Source: an uncultured Oscillospiraceae bacterium (lineage in GTDB: Bacteria; Bacillota; Clostridia; Oscillospirales; Oscillospiraceae). Taken from it: a DNA stretch of 7,727 nucleotides. The stretch's first letter is position 1. Every line of letters begins with the position of its first letter. The DNA lies in contig CAKTKV010000075.1 in the NCBI GenBank assembly GCA_934572355.1, forward strand, positions 1 through 7,727, in the 5' to 3' direction. This document shows, piece by piece, positions 1 through 6,371 of the stretch. The translations under genes and the position numbers were made by a program. A model generated the notes under the pieces. The model did no database searches. It was not told the origin of the DNA and worked only from the letters and a program-made list of their open reading frames with translations.

Positions 1-290
1 GCAACGCCGAGCACGGAGTAGGCGATGATATAGTCGCCGAGGACGGACTGCCAGCCGATGGCAAAGCCGCCGTCGAACATCAGCTGAAGGAAGCTGTACA
101 CGACGCTTGCTAGCATGCCGGGCCCGAAGCCCCAGCGCGCGCAGTAGATGAATATCGGCAGCATGCCTATGCCGACTGAGCCGCCCTGCGGCAGCTCAAA
201 GAGCTTGACGTAGCTGAGCACCTGCGCCAGCGCTACCATGACTGCACCCTCGCACAGGGCGCGGAGCTTGAGATGACTTTTGCTTTTCAT
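1..290 (-). CDS. thiT: Energy-coupled thiamine transporter ThiT, 5' part (cut by the left edge)
   Basis: This is the membrane substrate-binding (S) component of an ECF transporter; in this family it binds thiamine and works with a shared ECF energizing module (EcfA, EcfA', EcfT), none of which is in the window. The 96 residues visible start MKSKSHLKLRALCEGA and carry the family hallmark VKLFELPQGGSVGIGMLPIF (about residues 28-47), then hydrophobic segments and the conserved LQLMFDGGFAIGWQ region (about 69-82). Family members are about 180-200 residues, so roughly half is missing. The start at 288-290 has a strong ribosome binding site, GGAGG at 299-303, 8 bases upstream. A TPP riboswitch with terminator and promoter lies directly upstream, which independently supports a thiamine role. 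Identification by sequence motif and regulation together is firm. Confidence 0.93.
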   Translation of the reverse strand, partial: MKSKSHLKLRALCEGAVMVALAQVLSYVKLFELPQGGSVGIGMLPIFIYCARWGFGPGMLASVVYSFLQLMFDGGFAIGWQSVLGDYIIAYSVLGV

Positions 291-329
291 TTTTCTTTCC
301 TCCAATTCTTTGACCGGAAGCAGGGACGT

Positions 330-361
330 AAAAAAGCCGCGGGACATTCATCCTGCGGCTT
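330..361 (-). terminator. Intrinsic terminator of the TPP riboswitch expression platform
   Basis: On the minus strand AAGCCGCAGGA (351-361) pairs with TCCCGCGGCTT (334-344), 11 positions with one A-C mismatch, around the loop TGAATG, and runs into a six-T tract (330-335). It lies between the aptamer and the thiT ribosome binding site, so it is placed to stop transcription when TPP is bound. Transcriptional rather than translational control is inferred from this hairpin. Confidence 0.88.
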
Positions 362-374
362 CGGAGAGCATCTC

Positions 375-470
375 TGTTTCCTACGCCGGCATTACCCGGA
401 TCAGGTTCATGGGTTTTGAGATTCATGTTTATCTCATCTCAGCCGGGCCTACCCAGCTCCCCGTGTTCAA
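375..470 (-). promoter_or_regulatory. TPP riboswitch (THI element) controlling thiT
   Basis: The minus strand carries the conserved THI-box pieces in order: CGGGGAGC (about 456-463), CTGAGAT (436-442), ACCTGATCC, and GTAATGCCGGCGTAGG. Helices can be drawn by eye: P3 as GCTGGG/CCCGGC (452-457 with 442-447, loop TAGG), an optional P3a as GAGAT/ATCTC (431-435 with 418-422), P2 from the GGGG and ACCC strands, P4 from ACCTG and CGTAGG, and P5 as CCGG/CCGG (396-399 with 386-389) closing the loop GTAATG. The conserved CUGAGA and the P4-P5 core that bind the pyrimidine and pyrophosphate parts of TPP are present. A P1 helix is not obvious to me. Promoter upstream and terminator downstream make a complete attenuator that should reduce thiT expression when TPP is abundant. 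Confidence 0.96.
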
Positions 471-480
471 TTGCACGCTT

Positions 481-509
481 AGAATACTACTCCGCGCGTC
501 CCGTGTCAA
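481..509 (-). promoter_or_regulatory. Sigma-A-type promoter of the thiT riboswitch leader
   Basis: On the minus strand a perfect -35 box TTGACA (504-509) is followed after 17 bases by the -10 box TATTCT (481-486). Transcription would start near 474, only about ten bases before the conserved start of the TPP aptamer, which is the expected geometry for a riboswitch leader. Confidence 0.88.
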
Positions 510-554
510 TAGGCAGTTTCGGCGGTGTTTCACTGCTGGTCACTCCGTGGGCAT

Positions 555-707
555 CCCTTGCCTCTCCCTATGGGAGAGGTGGCCGAGCGAAGCGAGGACG
601 GAGAGGGGTCAGGTACGCATTAAATACTTGTGCCGCAGGCAGCGGCATACCGCTTTTTCCCTCTCAGTCACCTTCGGTGACAGCTCTCCCAGAGGGAGAG
701 CCAAGGG
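555..707. repeat. Inverted pair of palindromic intergenic repeats (MITE-like element)
   Basis: Two related units face each other. The left unit (555-607) reads CCCTTG, then the hairpin CCTCTCCC-TAT-GGGAGAGG (561-579), then an arm ending GGAGAGGG. The right unit (659-707), read on the minus strand, is CCCTTG, the hairpin GCTCTCCC/GGGAGAGC (683-701), a second hairpin GTCACC/GGTGAC (667-681), and an end in GAGAGGG. Both therefore share outer CCCTTG, an 8-bp hairpin and inner GAGAGGG, in opposite orientation, with the small hairpin TGCCGC/GCGGCA (631-647) between them. It fills most of the gap between the MATE gene and the thiT promoter and encodes nothing credible. It resembles dispersed palindromic units that I recall from Faecalibacterium and relatives; that is memory, not a search. 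It could serve as the 3' end or terminator of the MATE transcript. Confidence 0.8.
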
Positions 708-748
708 GACTGTACCTCCCCCCGCGGAGCGTTTATACGTTGCACCGT

Positions 749-2125
749 TCACCCCAGCGTTCCCGCCATGCACTGCTTGTATACCTTCCGGAAGTAGAGC
801 GTCTCGGCAGCGCCGGTGATCGCCCATGAGAAGAAGTACAGCAGATAGAGCGACGGTATCGTTTTATAGAACGCAAACACCGTGTATATCCACACCACGC
901 GGAAAACGCAGGAGCCGAGCACGACGATTATCATCGGCACGATGCTCTTCCCAAGCCCGCGCGCCGCGGCTATCGAGCAGTCCATGAACGCGCCGACGCC
1001 ATAGGAGAAGCACATGATCTTTATGCGCTGCATTCCCGCCTCTATGACCGCCTGCTCGTTTGCAAAAATCGACAGGAACTCTCTTCCAAAGCCGAGCAGC
1101 AGCAAACCTCCTATCGCGCCTGCCGCAAAGGAGTATGCAAGGCTTATGATATAGCTCTTGTGTATGCGCTCCTTGTGCCCGGCACCCCAGTTGCGGCTTA
1201 TGAAGCTCGAACAGGCCGTGTAGAACGCAGCCTGCGTGTTGAATATCAGTTCGTCGGCATTGACCGACGCGGAGTTTCCGGAGACTGTGACCGCATCGAA
1301 GGTGTTCAGGCCCGCCTGTACGAACATGTTTGCCACCGCGAATATCGCATGCTGCAAGCCTGTTGGTATCCCAAGCATCAGCACGCGCGAAGCGCTCTGG
1401 CTGTTGAAGCGGAGCTTCGAGAGCGACAGGCGGCAGTCGTCGTTCCTGCGGCAGAGATGCACCGTTATCATCACCGCTGACAGCACCTGTGCTATAACGC
1501 TCGCGATAGCCACGCCGTCCGCCGCCATATGGCACTTTATGACGAAGAACAGGTTAAGTATCACGTTCAGTATGCCCGATACCGTCAGGTACAGCAGCGG
1601 CCTTTTCGTGTCCCCGGCGGCGCTCAGCACACCGTTGCCGAAGTTATACACCGCCATCGCCGGCAGACCAAGCGCGTAGATGCTGAAGTACAGCACCGCG
1701 CCTTCAAGCAGCTCATCCTTTGTGTGCAGCAGCACCAGTAGGTCCCTTGCAAAGACACGGCAGATAAGGCACAGCAGCACGCCGACCGCCGCGCAGATGA
1801 TGAAGGAGGTGTGGATGTTCTTCTCCATTCTTTCCTTGTCCTCGGCACCGAGCGAGCGCGCGACCTCAACGTTGACACCGCTGCCCAGTCCTATCAGAAA
1901 GCCCGTGAAGAGCGTGACGAGCTGCGTCGTCGAGCCCACCGCGCCGAGCGCCCGGTAGTCCGCAAACTTTCCTGCCACGGCGACGTCGCTGAGATTGAAC
2001 AGGATCTCCAATAGCTGCGTCAGTACAAGCGGTATGCTGAAGAGAAGTATATTTTTCCAGAGCGACCCTGAGGTCATCTCTATTGCATGGATGTGATGGT
2101 AATGAGCTCTGTGTGTGCGCTGCAT
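749..2125 (-). CDS. MATE family efflux transporter
   Basis: Integral membrane exporter of the multidrug and toxic compound extrusion family, which expels cationic compounds using a Na+ or H+ gradient; the substrate here is unknown. The 458 residues match the usual 440-480 and contain about twelve hydrophobic segments in two similar halves. Typical MATE signatures are SLWKNILLFSIPLVLTQLLE at the first helix, LSDVAVAGKF, the loop ARSLGAEDKER, and NGVLSAAGDTKRPLLYLTVS in the middle of the first half. I chose the ATG at 2123-2125 because GAGG stands 5 bases upstream. The ATG at 2138-2140 would add five residues but its AGG abuts the start codon, and the ATG at 2075-2077 (MTSGSLWK) has a poor site. 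With the chosen start the protein begins with an unusual His-rich stretch (His at 5, 8, 10, 11, 13). It is monocistronic, with its own promoter. Confidence 0.94.
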   Translation of the reverse strand: MQRTHRAHYHHIHAIEMTSGSLWKNILLFSIPLVLTQLLEILFNLSDVAVAGKFADYRALGAVGSTTQLVTLFTGFLIGLGSGVNVEVARSLGAEDKERMEKNIHTSFIICAAVGVLLCLICRVFARDLLVLLHTKDELLEGAVLYFSIYALGLPAMAVYNFGNGVLSAAGDTKRPLLYLTVSGILNVILNLFFVIKCHMAADGVAIASVIAQVLSAVMITVHLCRRNDDCRLSLSKLRFNSQSASRVLMLGIPTGLQHAIFAVANMFVQAGLNTFDAVTVSGNSASVNADELIFNTQAAFYTACSSFISRNWGAGHKERIHKSYIISLAYSFAAGAIGGLLLLGFGREFLSIFANEQAVIEAGMQRIKIMCFSYGVGAFMDCSIAAARGLGKSIVPMIIVVLGSCVFRVVWIYTVFAFYKTIPSLYLLYFFSWAITGAAETLYFRKVYKQCMAGTLG

Positions 2126-2176
2126 ATTTCCCTCGCGCATCCTGTTATGGCTGTTTCAGTCTCGATGCAGGAGCAG

Positions 2177-2205
2177 AGTATAGCACTGCCGAATACCGAT
2201 TTCAA
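2177..2205 (-). promoter_or_regulatory. Sigma-A-type promoter of the MATE gene
   Basis: On the minus strand TTGAAA (2200-2205) and TATACT (2177-2182) are separated by 17 bases. The predicted start near 2170 leaves a leader of about 45 bases before the ATG at 2125. No operator-like palindrome is evident next to it. Confidence 0.82.
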
Positions 2206-2239
2206 GCCCCGAAATGTAGATTTTTCGACTGTTTAGTGT

Positions 2240-2245
2240 TATTAT
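2240..2245 (+). promoter_or_regulatory. Probable -10 element for the pgeF unit (tentative)
   Basis: TATTAT at 2240-2245 is preceded by TGT, giving an extended -10 of the TGn type. The matching -35 position (TAGATT, 2217-2222) is poor. Transcription would start near 2252, which suits the downstream pgeF start at 2277 better than the ATG at 2262. It lies back to back with the MATE promoter. Confidence 0.4.
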
Positions 2246-2276
2246 AGTCACAAGAACAAACATGGAGAGAAACGAA

Positions 2277-3038
2277 ATGGATTATTATAATATAGAAGCG
2301 TTTGACGCGACGGGGCTTGTGAAGACTGTCTTCACCTCCAAAGGACACGGCTGCTGGCTCAGTAATTCCGAGGAGGGGCATAAAGGCTACCGCGAGGTGC
2401 TCGCACATCTCGGCCTGACGGAGCGGGACATCGTCTCCACCTTTCAGCGGCATACTGACATCGTGCGTCCCGTCACCCATGCCGACGCCGGGATGAACAC
2501 CTTCTGGCGCAGCGACCCTGTTGAGCCTGCCGACGGGATAATCACGAATGAGCGCGGACTGCTGCTGACCTCTATGGAGTCGGACTGCACCCCGGTCTAT
2601 CTGCTCGACCCTGTGAACAAGGCTGTCGGCATGGTGCACAGCGGCTGGAAGGGGACGGCTTCACTGATCGCCGTCAAAGCCGTGGAAAAAATGCGGCAGG
2701 AGTACGGCACGGAACCGGAAAATGTTATGGCTGCTTTCGGCCCCTGCATCTGCCGCCGCTGCTATGAGGTCGGCGGGGAGCTGATGGAGCCGTTTCTGGT
2801 CAATTATAGTCAAAATGAGGTCGACCGGTTCTTCCTGCCGAAGGCCGGTGGGAAGTATACCTTGGATGTGAATCTGGCCATACGCCTTTCGCTCGAGCGC
2901 TGCGGTGTGCGCCCGGACAAAATATATGACTGCGGCCTGTGTACCTATCATGACGGCCGGTTTTACTCGCACCGTCGTCAGCTGCATGACGGCGAGCCCG
3001 GCGCGGATCATATGCTCACCGCGATAATGCTTGTATAA
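2277..3038 (+). CDS. pgeF: Peptidoglycan editing factor PgeF (YfiH / DUF152, multicopper-polyphenol-oxidase laccase-domain family)
   Basis: Family members are cytosolic enzymes; the E. coli homologue corrects peptidoglycan precursors carrying L-serine in place of L-alanine, and older annotations call them polyphenol oxidase or laccase. The 253 residues are the usual length. The three metal-ligand motifs line up: His59 in FQRHTD, Cys104 in SDCTPV and His121 in MVHSGWKGT, with the 17-residue Cys-His spacing seen in E. coli YfiH. Also present are FGPCICRRCYEVGGE (155-168) and the C-terminal CGLCTYHDGRFYSHRR (219-234). I chose the ATG at 2277 because GGAG at 2264-2267 lies 9 bases ahead; the in-frame ATG at 2262 has no ribosome binding site and would sit only ten bases from the likely transcription start. 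The next gene follows after 16 bases, so the two form an operon. Confidence 0.93.
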   Translation: MDYYNIEAFDATGLVKTVFTSKGHGCWLSNSEEGHKGYREVLAHLGLTERDIVSTFQRHTDIVRPVTHADAGMNTFWRSDPVEPADGIITNERGLLLTSMESDCTPVYLLDPVNKAVGMVHSGWKGTASLIAVKAVEKMRQEYGTEPENVMAAFGPCICRRCYEVGGELMEPFLVNYSQNEVDRFFLPKAGGKYTLDVNLAIRLSLERCGVRPDKIYDCGLCTYHDGRFYSHRRQLHDGEPGADHMLTAIMLV

Positions 3039-3054
3039 TTAAGGAGTTGAAGCT

Positions 3055-3543
3055 ATGTCAATAAAGCTTGTTGAGAACACCGGATATGAATATGACCCTA
3101 TTTACCGCTTCTGCGGCTGGGAGCACGCGGAGGATATCCGCCCCGTCAAGCCCTGCGGCGCTGAAACGATAGGCGAATTTTATCTTGCCTGTCTCAAGGC
3201 GTGGAACACGGAGACCTGCTCTGAGCGCTTCCGCCCCGAGTGGTCGGCGGCCAACCCCAGTATCGGCCAGTGTACGATCACCGCGGCGCTTGTGCACGAG
3301 TTCTTTGGCGGCGAGGTATATTCTGTGCCGCTTGACAGAGGCGGGCGGCACAGCTTCAACTATATTAACGGTGTGTTCATCGATCTGGCAAGCGAGCAGT
3401 TCGGCAAAGACGCCCTGCCTGACTTCTCCCTTACAGAGCCAGCCGACCCGACGTCTCTCCTTTCGGGCGGGGACAAGGCCGCACGCTGCGCTCTGCTGCG
3501 CGAGCGTCTGCTGGCTGTGCTTGAAAAGCATAGACTTAATTGA
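3055..3543 (+). CDS. YunG-like protein of unknown function
   Basis: This small cytosolic protein (162 residues, no signal peptide or membrane segment) resembles the Bacillus YunG family through its central block: PSIGQCTITAALVHEFFGGE (69-88), then GRHSFNYINGVFIDLASEQF (97-116). The conserved Cys73, His99 and Asp110 are in the order and sequence surroundings seen in papain-like or transglutaminase-fold proteins (Cys at a helix start, His and Asp on following strands), so a Cys-His-Asp site is conceivable, but no activity is established to my knowledge. The ATG has AAGGAG 8 bases upstream and begins 16 bases after pgeF stops, and the pair ends at a strong hairpin, so it is the second gene of the pgeF operon. 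A cell-wall or amide-bond role is only suggested by this neighbour. Confidence 0.8.
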   Translation: MSIKLVENTGYEYDPIYRFCGWEHAEDIRPVKPCGAETIGEFYLACLKAWNTETCSERFRPEWSAANPSIGQCTITAALVHEFFGGEVYSVPLDRGGRHSFNYINGVFIDLASEQFGKDALPDFSLTEPADPTSLLSGGDKAARCALLRERLLAVLEKHRLN

Positions 3544-3570
3544 TTTTTGTATGCGAGGCTTTTGATAGTC

Positions 3571-3603
3571 TGCCCCATGCGCTTTTTGCGCATGGGGCAT
3601 TTA
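3571..3603 (+). terminator. Intrinsic terminator of the pgeF operon
   Basis: A perfect 12-bp stem, TGCCCCATGCGC (3571-3582) with GCGCATGGGGCA (3588-3599), closes a TTTTT loop. The following T tract is short (TTTAT), so termination is likely but perhaps not complete. It starts 27 bases after the stop codon. Confidence 0.8.
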
Positions 3604-3615
3604 TGCTAAAAAACC

Positions 3616-3644
3616 TTGCCAAAAAGATAACATTCGATTATAAT
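3616..3644 (+). promoter_or_regulatory. Sigma-A-type promoter of the oxidoreductase-hypA operon
   Basis: TTGCCA (3616-3621), a 17-base spacer and a perfect TATAAT (3639-3644) predict a start near 3651, giving a leader of about 40 bases. The ribosome binding site AGGAGAGG (3676-3683) lies 6 bases before the ATG at 3690. The surrounding DNA is markedly AT-rich compared with the genes. No regulator site is evident, so strong expression is inferred. Confidence 0.87.
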
Positions 3645-3689
3645 TATATTTAGGGATAGAAACGAAAAAATGGATAGGAGAGGTAATTT

Positions 3690-6371
3690 ATGGCACAGCT
3701 CAGACCCAAAATAGTCAAGCTCGCAAAGATCATTGGCGGCGCTTCCGGTATGCTCGTCAAGATAGATGAGAACGCCCCGGAATACTACTGCATGGCCGAT
3801 ATCGTGACCGACGAGGAGGCCGATATTGCCATTGCCGCGGGGCTTCGCAAGGAGCGCACAGCGCAGTGGCTGGCGGACAAGGTCGGCAGAACAGTGGAGG
3901 AGATACAGCCCTCACTCGACAGGCTCGTGTACTACGGTGTCTTCCGCCGCTGCAAGATCGACGGCACGGATGAGGACGGCTATTTCATGCAGATCTTCGC
4001 CCCCGGCATACTCGAAATGATGGTCAACAATCAGGAGCTTCTGCATGAGCACCCGGAGGTCGGACGTGCTTTCGAGGAATATACCCGTCTGCGCATGCAG
4101 AGCATGGGGCCTATCCTGCCGGACGGCTACGGGCTCATGCGCGTTATCCCGGTGGAGAGCGCGATAGAGGGCATCCCCGGCGTGACCGATGACGAGCGCC
4201 TGAGCCACTATCTTGATAAATACGATGTTTTCTCCGTTTCGCCCTGCTCCTGCCGCGCTTCGCGCACGAGCCTCGGCGACGGCTGCGGCCATCTCGCGGA
4301 GGGCATGTGCGTGCAGATGGGCAAGGGCGCGGAGCACTATATACGCACCGGCCGTGCAAGGCAGATAACGCGCGAGGAAGCGCTTGAAATAGTCAAGCGC
4401 GCCGAGGAAAACGGCCTCATGCACGATATCCCGAACATAGAGGGAGCGGGCGAGAGCGCCGCTATCTGCAACTGCTGTGCCTGCGCCTGCTTCGGTCTGC
4501 GCGCGGGGCTGATGTTCGGCGCGCGCGACGCGATCCGCTCAAACTTCGTCGCCGAGGTGGATGAGGCAAAGTGCGTCGCCTGTGCGCAGTGCGTCGAGGT
4601 CTGCCCCGGAAACGCGCTGAAGCTCGGCCAGAAGCTCTGCTCCGACTGCGCGCTGCCAGAACCTGAATACACCAAGGTCACCGAGACCTTCAATTTCGCC
4701 AAGGCCGTCAATGAAAACTACCGCGAGAACCGCGAGGACGTTATGCCCACCGGCACCGCTCCCTGCAAGGCCGCCTGCCCCGCGCATGTCCCCGTGCAGG
4801 GATATCTGAAGCTTGCCGCGCAGGGAAGATACACCGACGCGTTGGAGCTTATAAAGAAAGAGAATCCGTTCCCGGCGGTCTGCGGGCGCATATGCAACAA
4901 GCGCTGCGAGGCCGAGTGTACCCGCGGCAGCGTCGACGAGGCCGTCGCGATAGACGAAGTCAAGCGCTTCATCGCCGACCATGACATGAACGAGGCGACG
5001 CGCTTCGTCCCCAAGATGGTGAACCAGATCGGCAGACCCTATACCGAGAAGATCGCTATAATCGGCGCGGGCCCTGCCGGTATGAGCTGTGCATATTACC
5101 TCGCGAACAAGGGCTACCCCGTCACGGTATTTGACCGCAACCCCGTTCCCGGCGGCATGCTCACGCTTGGCATTCCCGCTTTCCGCCTTGAGAAGGATGT
5201 GCTCAATGCTGAGATCGATATCCTCCGCGAGATGGGCGTCAAGTTCCGCTGCGGCGTCGAGGTCGGCAGGGACGTCACGATACAACAGCTTCGGGATGAG
5301 GGCTATAAGGGCTTCTATCTCGCCATCGGCGCGCAGAGGTCTGCAAAGCTCAATATCCCCGGCGAGGAGCTCGAGGGCGTGTTCGGCGGCGTGGAGTTCC
5401 TGCGAGAGGTGAACCTCGGCAATAAGCCTGCAGTCGGCAAGCGCTGCGCGGTCATAGGCGGCGGCAACGTCGCGATGGATGTGTGCCGCAGCGCGGTGCG
5501 TCTCGGCGCGGAGGAGACCTATATCATCTACCGCCGTTCTCAGGACGAAATGCCCGCCGACCCCGAAGAGGTCAAAGAGGCGATGGAAGAGGGCGTGAAG
5601 TTCCGCTTCCTCAACGCACCTGTCGAGATCATCGGCCGTGACGGCAAGGTCAGCGCGCTCAAGGTCGAAGCAATGGAGCTTGGCGAGCCTGACGAGAAGG
5701 GACGCCGCATAAGCGTCGGCACCGGTAAGTTTGAGACGATAGAGCTTGACAGCGTGATCGGCGCGATCGGTCAGACCGTCGACTGGGGCGGCCTCGATGT
5801 GGGCAGGCTCGTGACGACGAAGAAAGGCACCGCCGAGGCTGACGCCCTGACCTATCAAACCGCGCAGCCGGACATCTTCGTCGGCGGCGATTGCTATACC
5901 GGTCCGAGCTTTGCCATCAACGCGATAGCCGCGGGCAAGGAAGCGGCGATATCGCTGCACCGCTATGTCCACCCCGGCCAGACGCTGACCGCAGGGCGCG
6001 ACAGACGTGAGTACCGGGCGCTCGATAAGGAGCATGTCATGCTCGATGTGGCGTCGTTTGACAATGACCGCCGCCAAGAGCCGGGCTACAACGCGGCCAA
6101 GGCCAAGACCTTTGCGGATGCGCGCGTGACCTTCACGGAGGAGCAGGTACGCAAGGAGTGCGCCCGCTGCCTCGGCTGCGGCGCGACGAAGGTCGACAGC
6201 TATCTTTGCATCGGCTGCGGCCTGTGCACCACCAAGTGCAAGTTTGACGCCATCCATCTCAGGAAGGTGCGCGACTGGCACGCCAAGCCCTTTGAGGCCA
6301 TGCCCATCAAGGTCGCGGAAAATCTCGTCAAGCGCACCGGCGGCATTGTCAAAAAGGCGGTCGCGAAGTAA
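3690..6371 (+). CDS. Multidomain Fe-S / FAD / NAD(P) oxidoreductase (winged helix + ferredoxin + GltD/NfnB-like + ferredoxin)
   Basis: An 893-residue soluble flavoprotein expected to move electrons between NAD(P)H and a ferredoxin-type partner. Visible parts: residues about 40-92, a winged-helix-like segment; 180-270, a Cys-rich domain with SPCSCR (C186, C188), C199, C207 and the cluster CNCCACAC (260-267); 295-305, a 4Fe-4S ferredoxin motif CxxCxxCxxxCP, plus C317/C320; 355-410, the GltD/DPYD-type N-terminal Fe-S region (CKAACP, CGRICNKRCEAEC); 455-480, the FAD site GAGPAG (459-464); 588-597, the NAD(P) site GGGN, followed by YRRSQDEMPA (614-623), as in NADPH-using GltD enzymes; 731-752, GGDCYTGPSFAINAIAAGKEA, the closing FAD motif; 824-850, C-terminal CxxCxxC and CxxCxxCxxxC motifs. 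GltD or NfnB alone is about 460 residues, so this is a fusion. It has a strong promoter and overlaps hypA by one base. Exact partner and direction are unknown. Confidence 0.88.
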   Translation: MAQLRPKIVKLAKIIGGASGMLVKIDENAPEYYCMADIVTDEEADIAIAAGLRKERTAQWLADKVGRTVEEIQPSLDRLVYYGVFRRCKIDGTDEDGYFMQIFAPGILEMMVNNQELLHEHPEVGRAFEEYTRLRMQSMGPILPDGYGLMRVIPVESAIEGIPGVTDDERLSHYLDKYDVFSVSPCSCRASRTSLGDGCGHLAEGMCVQMGKGAEHYIRTGRARQITREEALEIVKRAEENGLMHDIPNIEGAGESAAICNCCACACFGLRAGLMFGARDAIRSNFVAEVDEAKCVACAQCVEVCPGNALKLGQKLCSDCALPEPEYTKVTETFNFAKAVNENYRENREDVMPTGTAPCKAACPAHVPVQGYLKLAAQGRYTDALELIKKENPFPAVCGRICNKRCEAECTRGSVDEAVAIDEVKRFIADHDMNEATRFVPKMVNQIGRPYTEKIAIIGAGPAGMSCAYYLANKGYPVTVFDRNPVPGGMLTLGIPAFRLEKDVLNAEIDILREMGVKFRCGVEVGRDVTIQQLRDEGYKGFYLAIGAQRSAKLNIPGEELEGVFGGVEFLREVNLGNKPAVGKRCAVIGGGNVAMDVCRSAVRLGAEETYIIYRRSQDEMPADPEEVKEAMEEGVKFRFLNAPVEIIGRDGKVSALKVEAMELGEPDEKGRRISVGTGKFETIELDSVIGAIGQTVDWGGLDVGRLVTTKKGTAEADALTYQTAQPDIFVGGDCYTGPSFAINAIAAGKEAAISLHRYVHPGQTLTAGRDRREYRALDKEHVMLDVASFDNDRRQEPGYNAAKAKTFADARVTFTEEQVRKECARCLGCGATKVDSYLCIGCGLCTTKCKFDAIHLRKVRDWHAKPFEAMPIKVAENLVKRTGGIVKKAVAK

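Noticed and set aside
572..607. GGTGGCCGAGCGAAGCGA-like stretch recalling the 5' part of a tRNA-Ser
   Set aside because: No acceptor stem, anticodon arm or T arm follows; it is part of the palindromic repeat unit.
555..707. CRISPR-like array from the repeated CTCTCCC/GGGAGAG words
   Set aside because: There are only two units, in opposite orientation, with no regular direct repeats or spacers and no cas genes.
280..829. Two overlapping plus-strand frames across the thiT leader and the repeat
   Set aside because: They run through a TPP riboswitch, its terminator and promoter, and the palindromic repeat on the opposite strand; the peptides have no family features.
2262..2276. Upstream ATG as the pgeF start
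   Set aside because: It has no ribosome binding site, while the ATG at 2277 has GGAG at a good distance and the family homology begins after it.
2202..2639. Minus-strand open frame overlapping the start of pgeF
   Set aside because: It is antisense to a gene with intact metal-ligand motifs and overlaps the MATE promoter; no family features in its translation.
4539..6281. Long minus-strand open frame opposite the oxidoreductase gene (580 codons)
   Set aside because: It lies wholly opposite a well-recognised gene in GC-rich DNA, its translation is Ala/Leu/Arg/Asp-rich with no recognisable motif, and it has no promoter or ribosome binding site that I can see.
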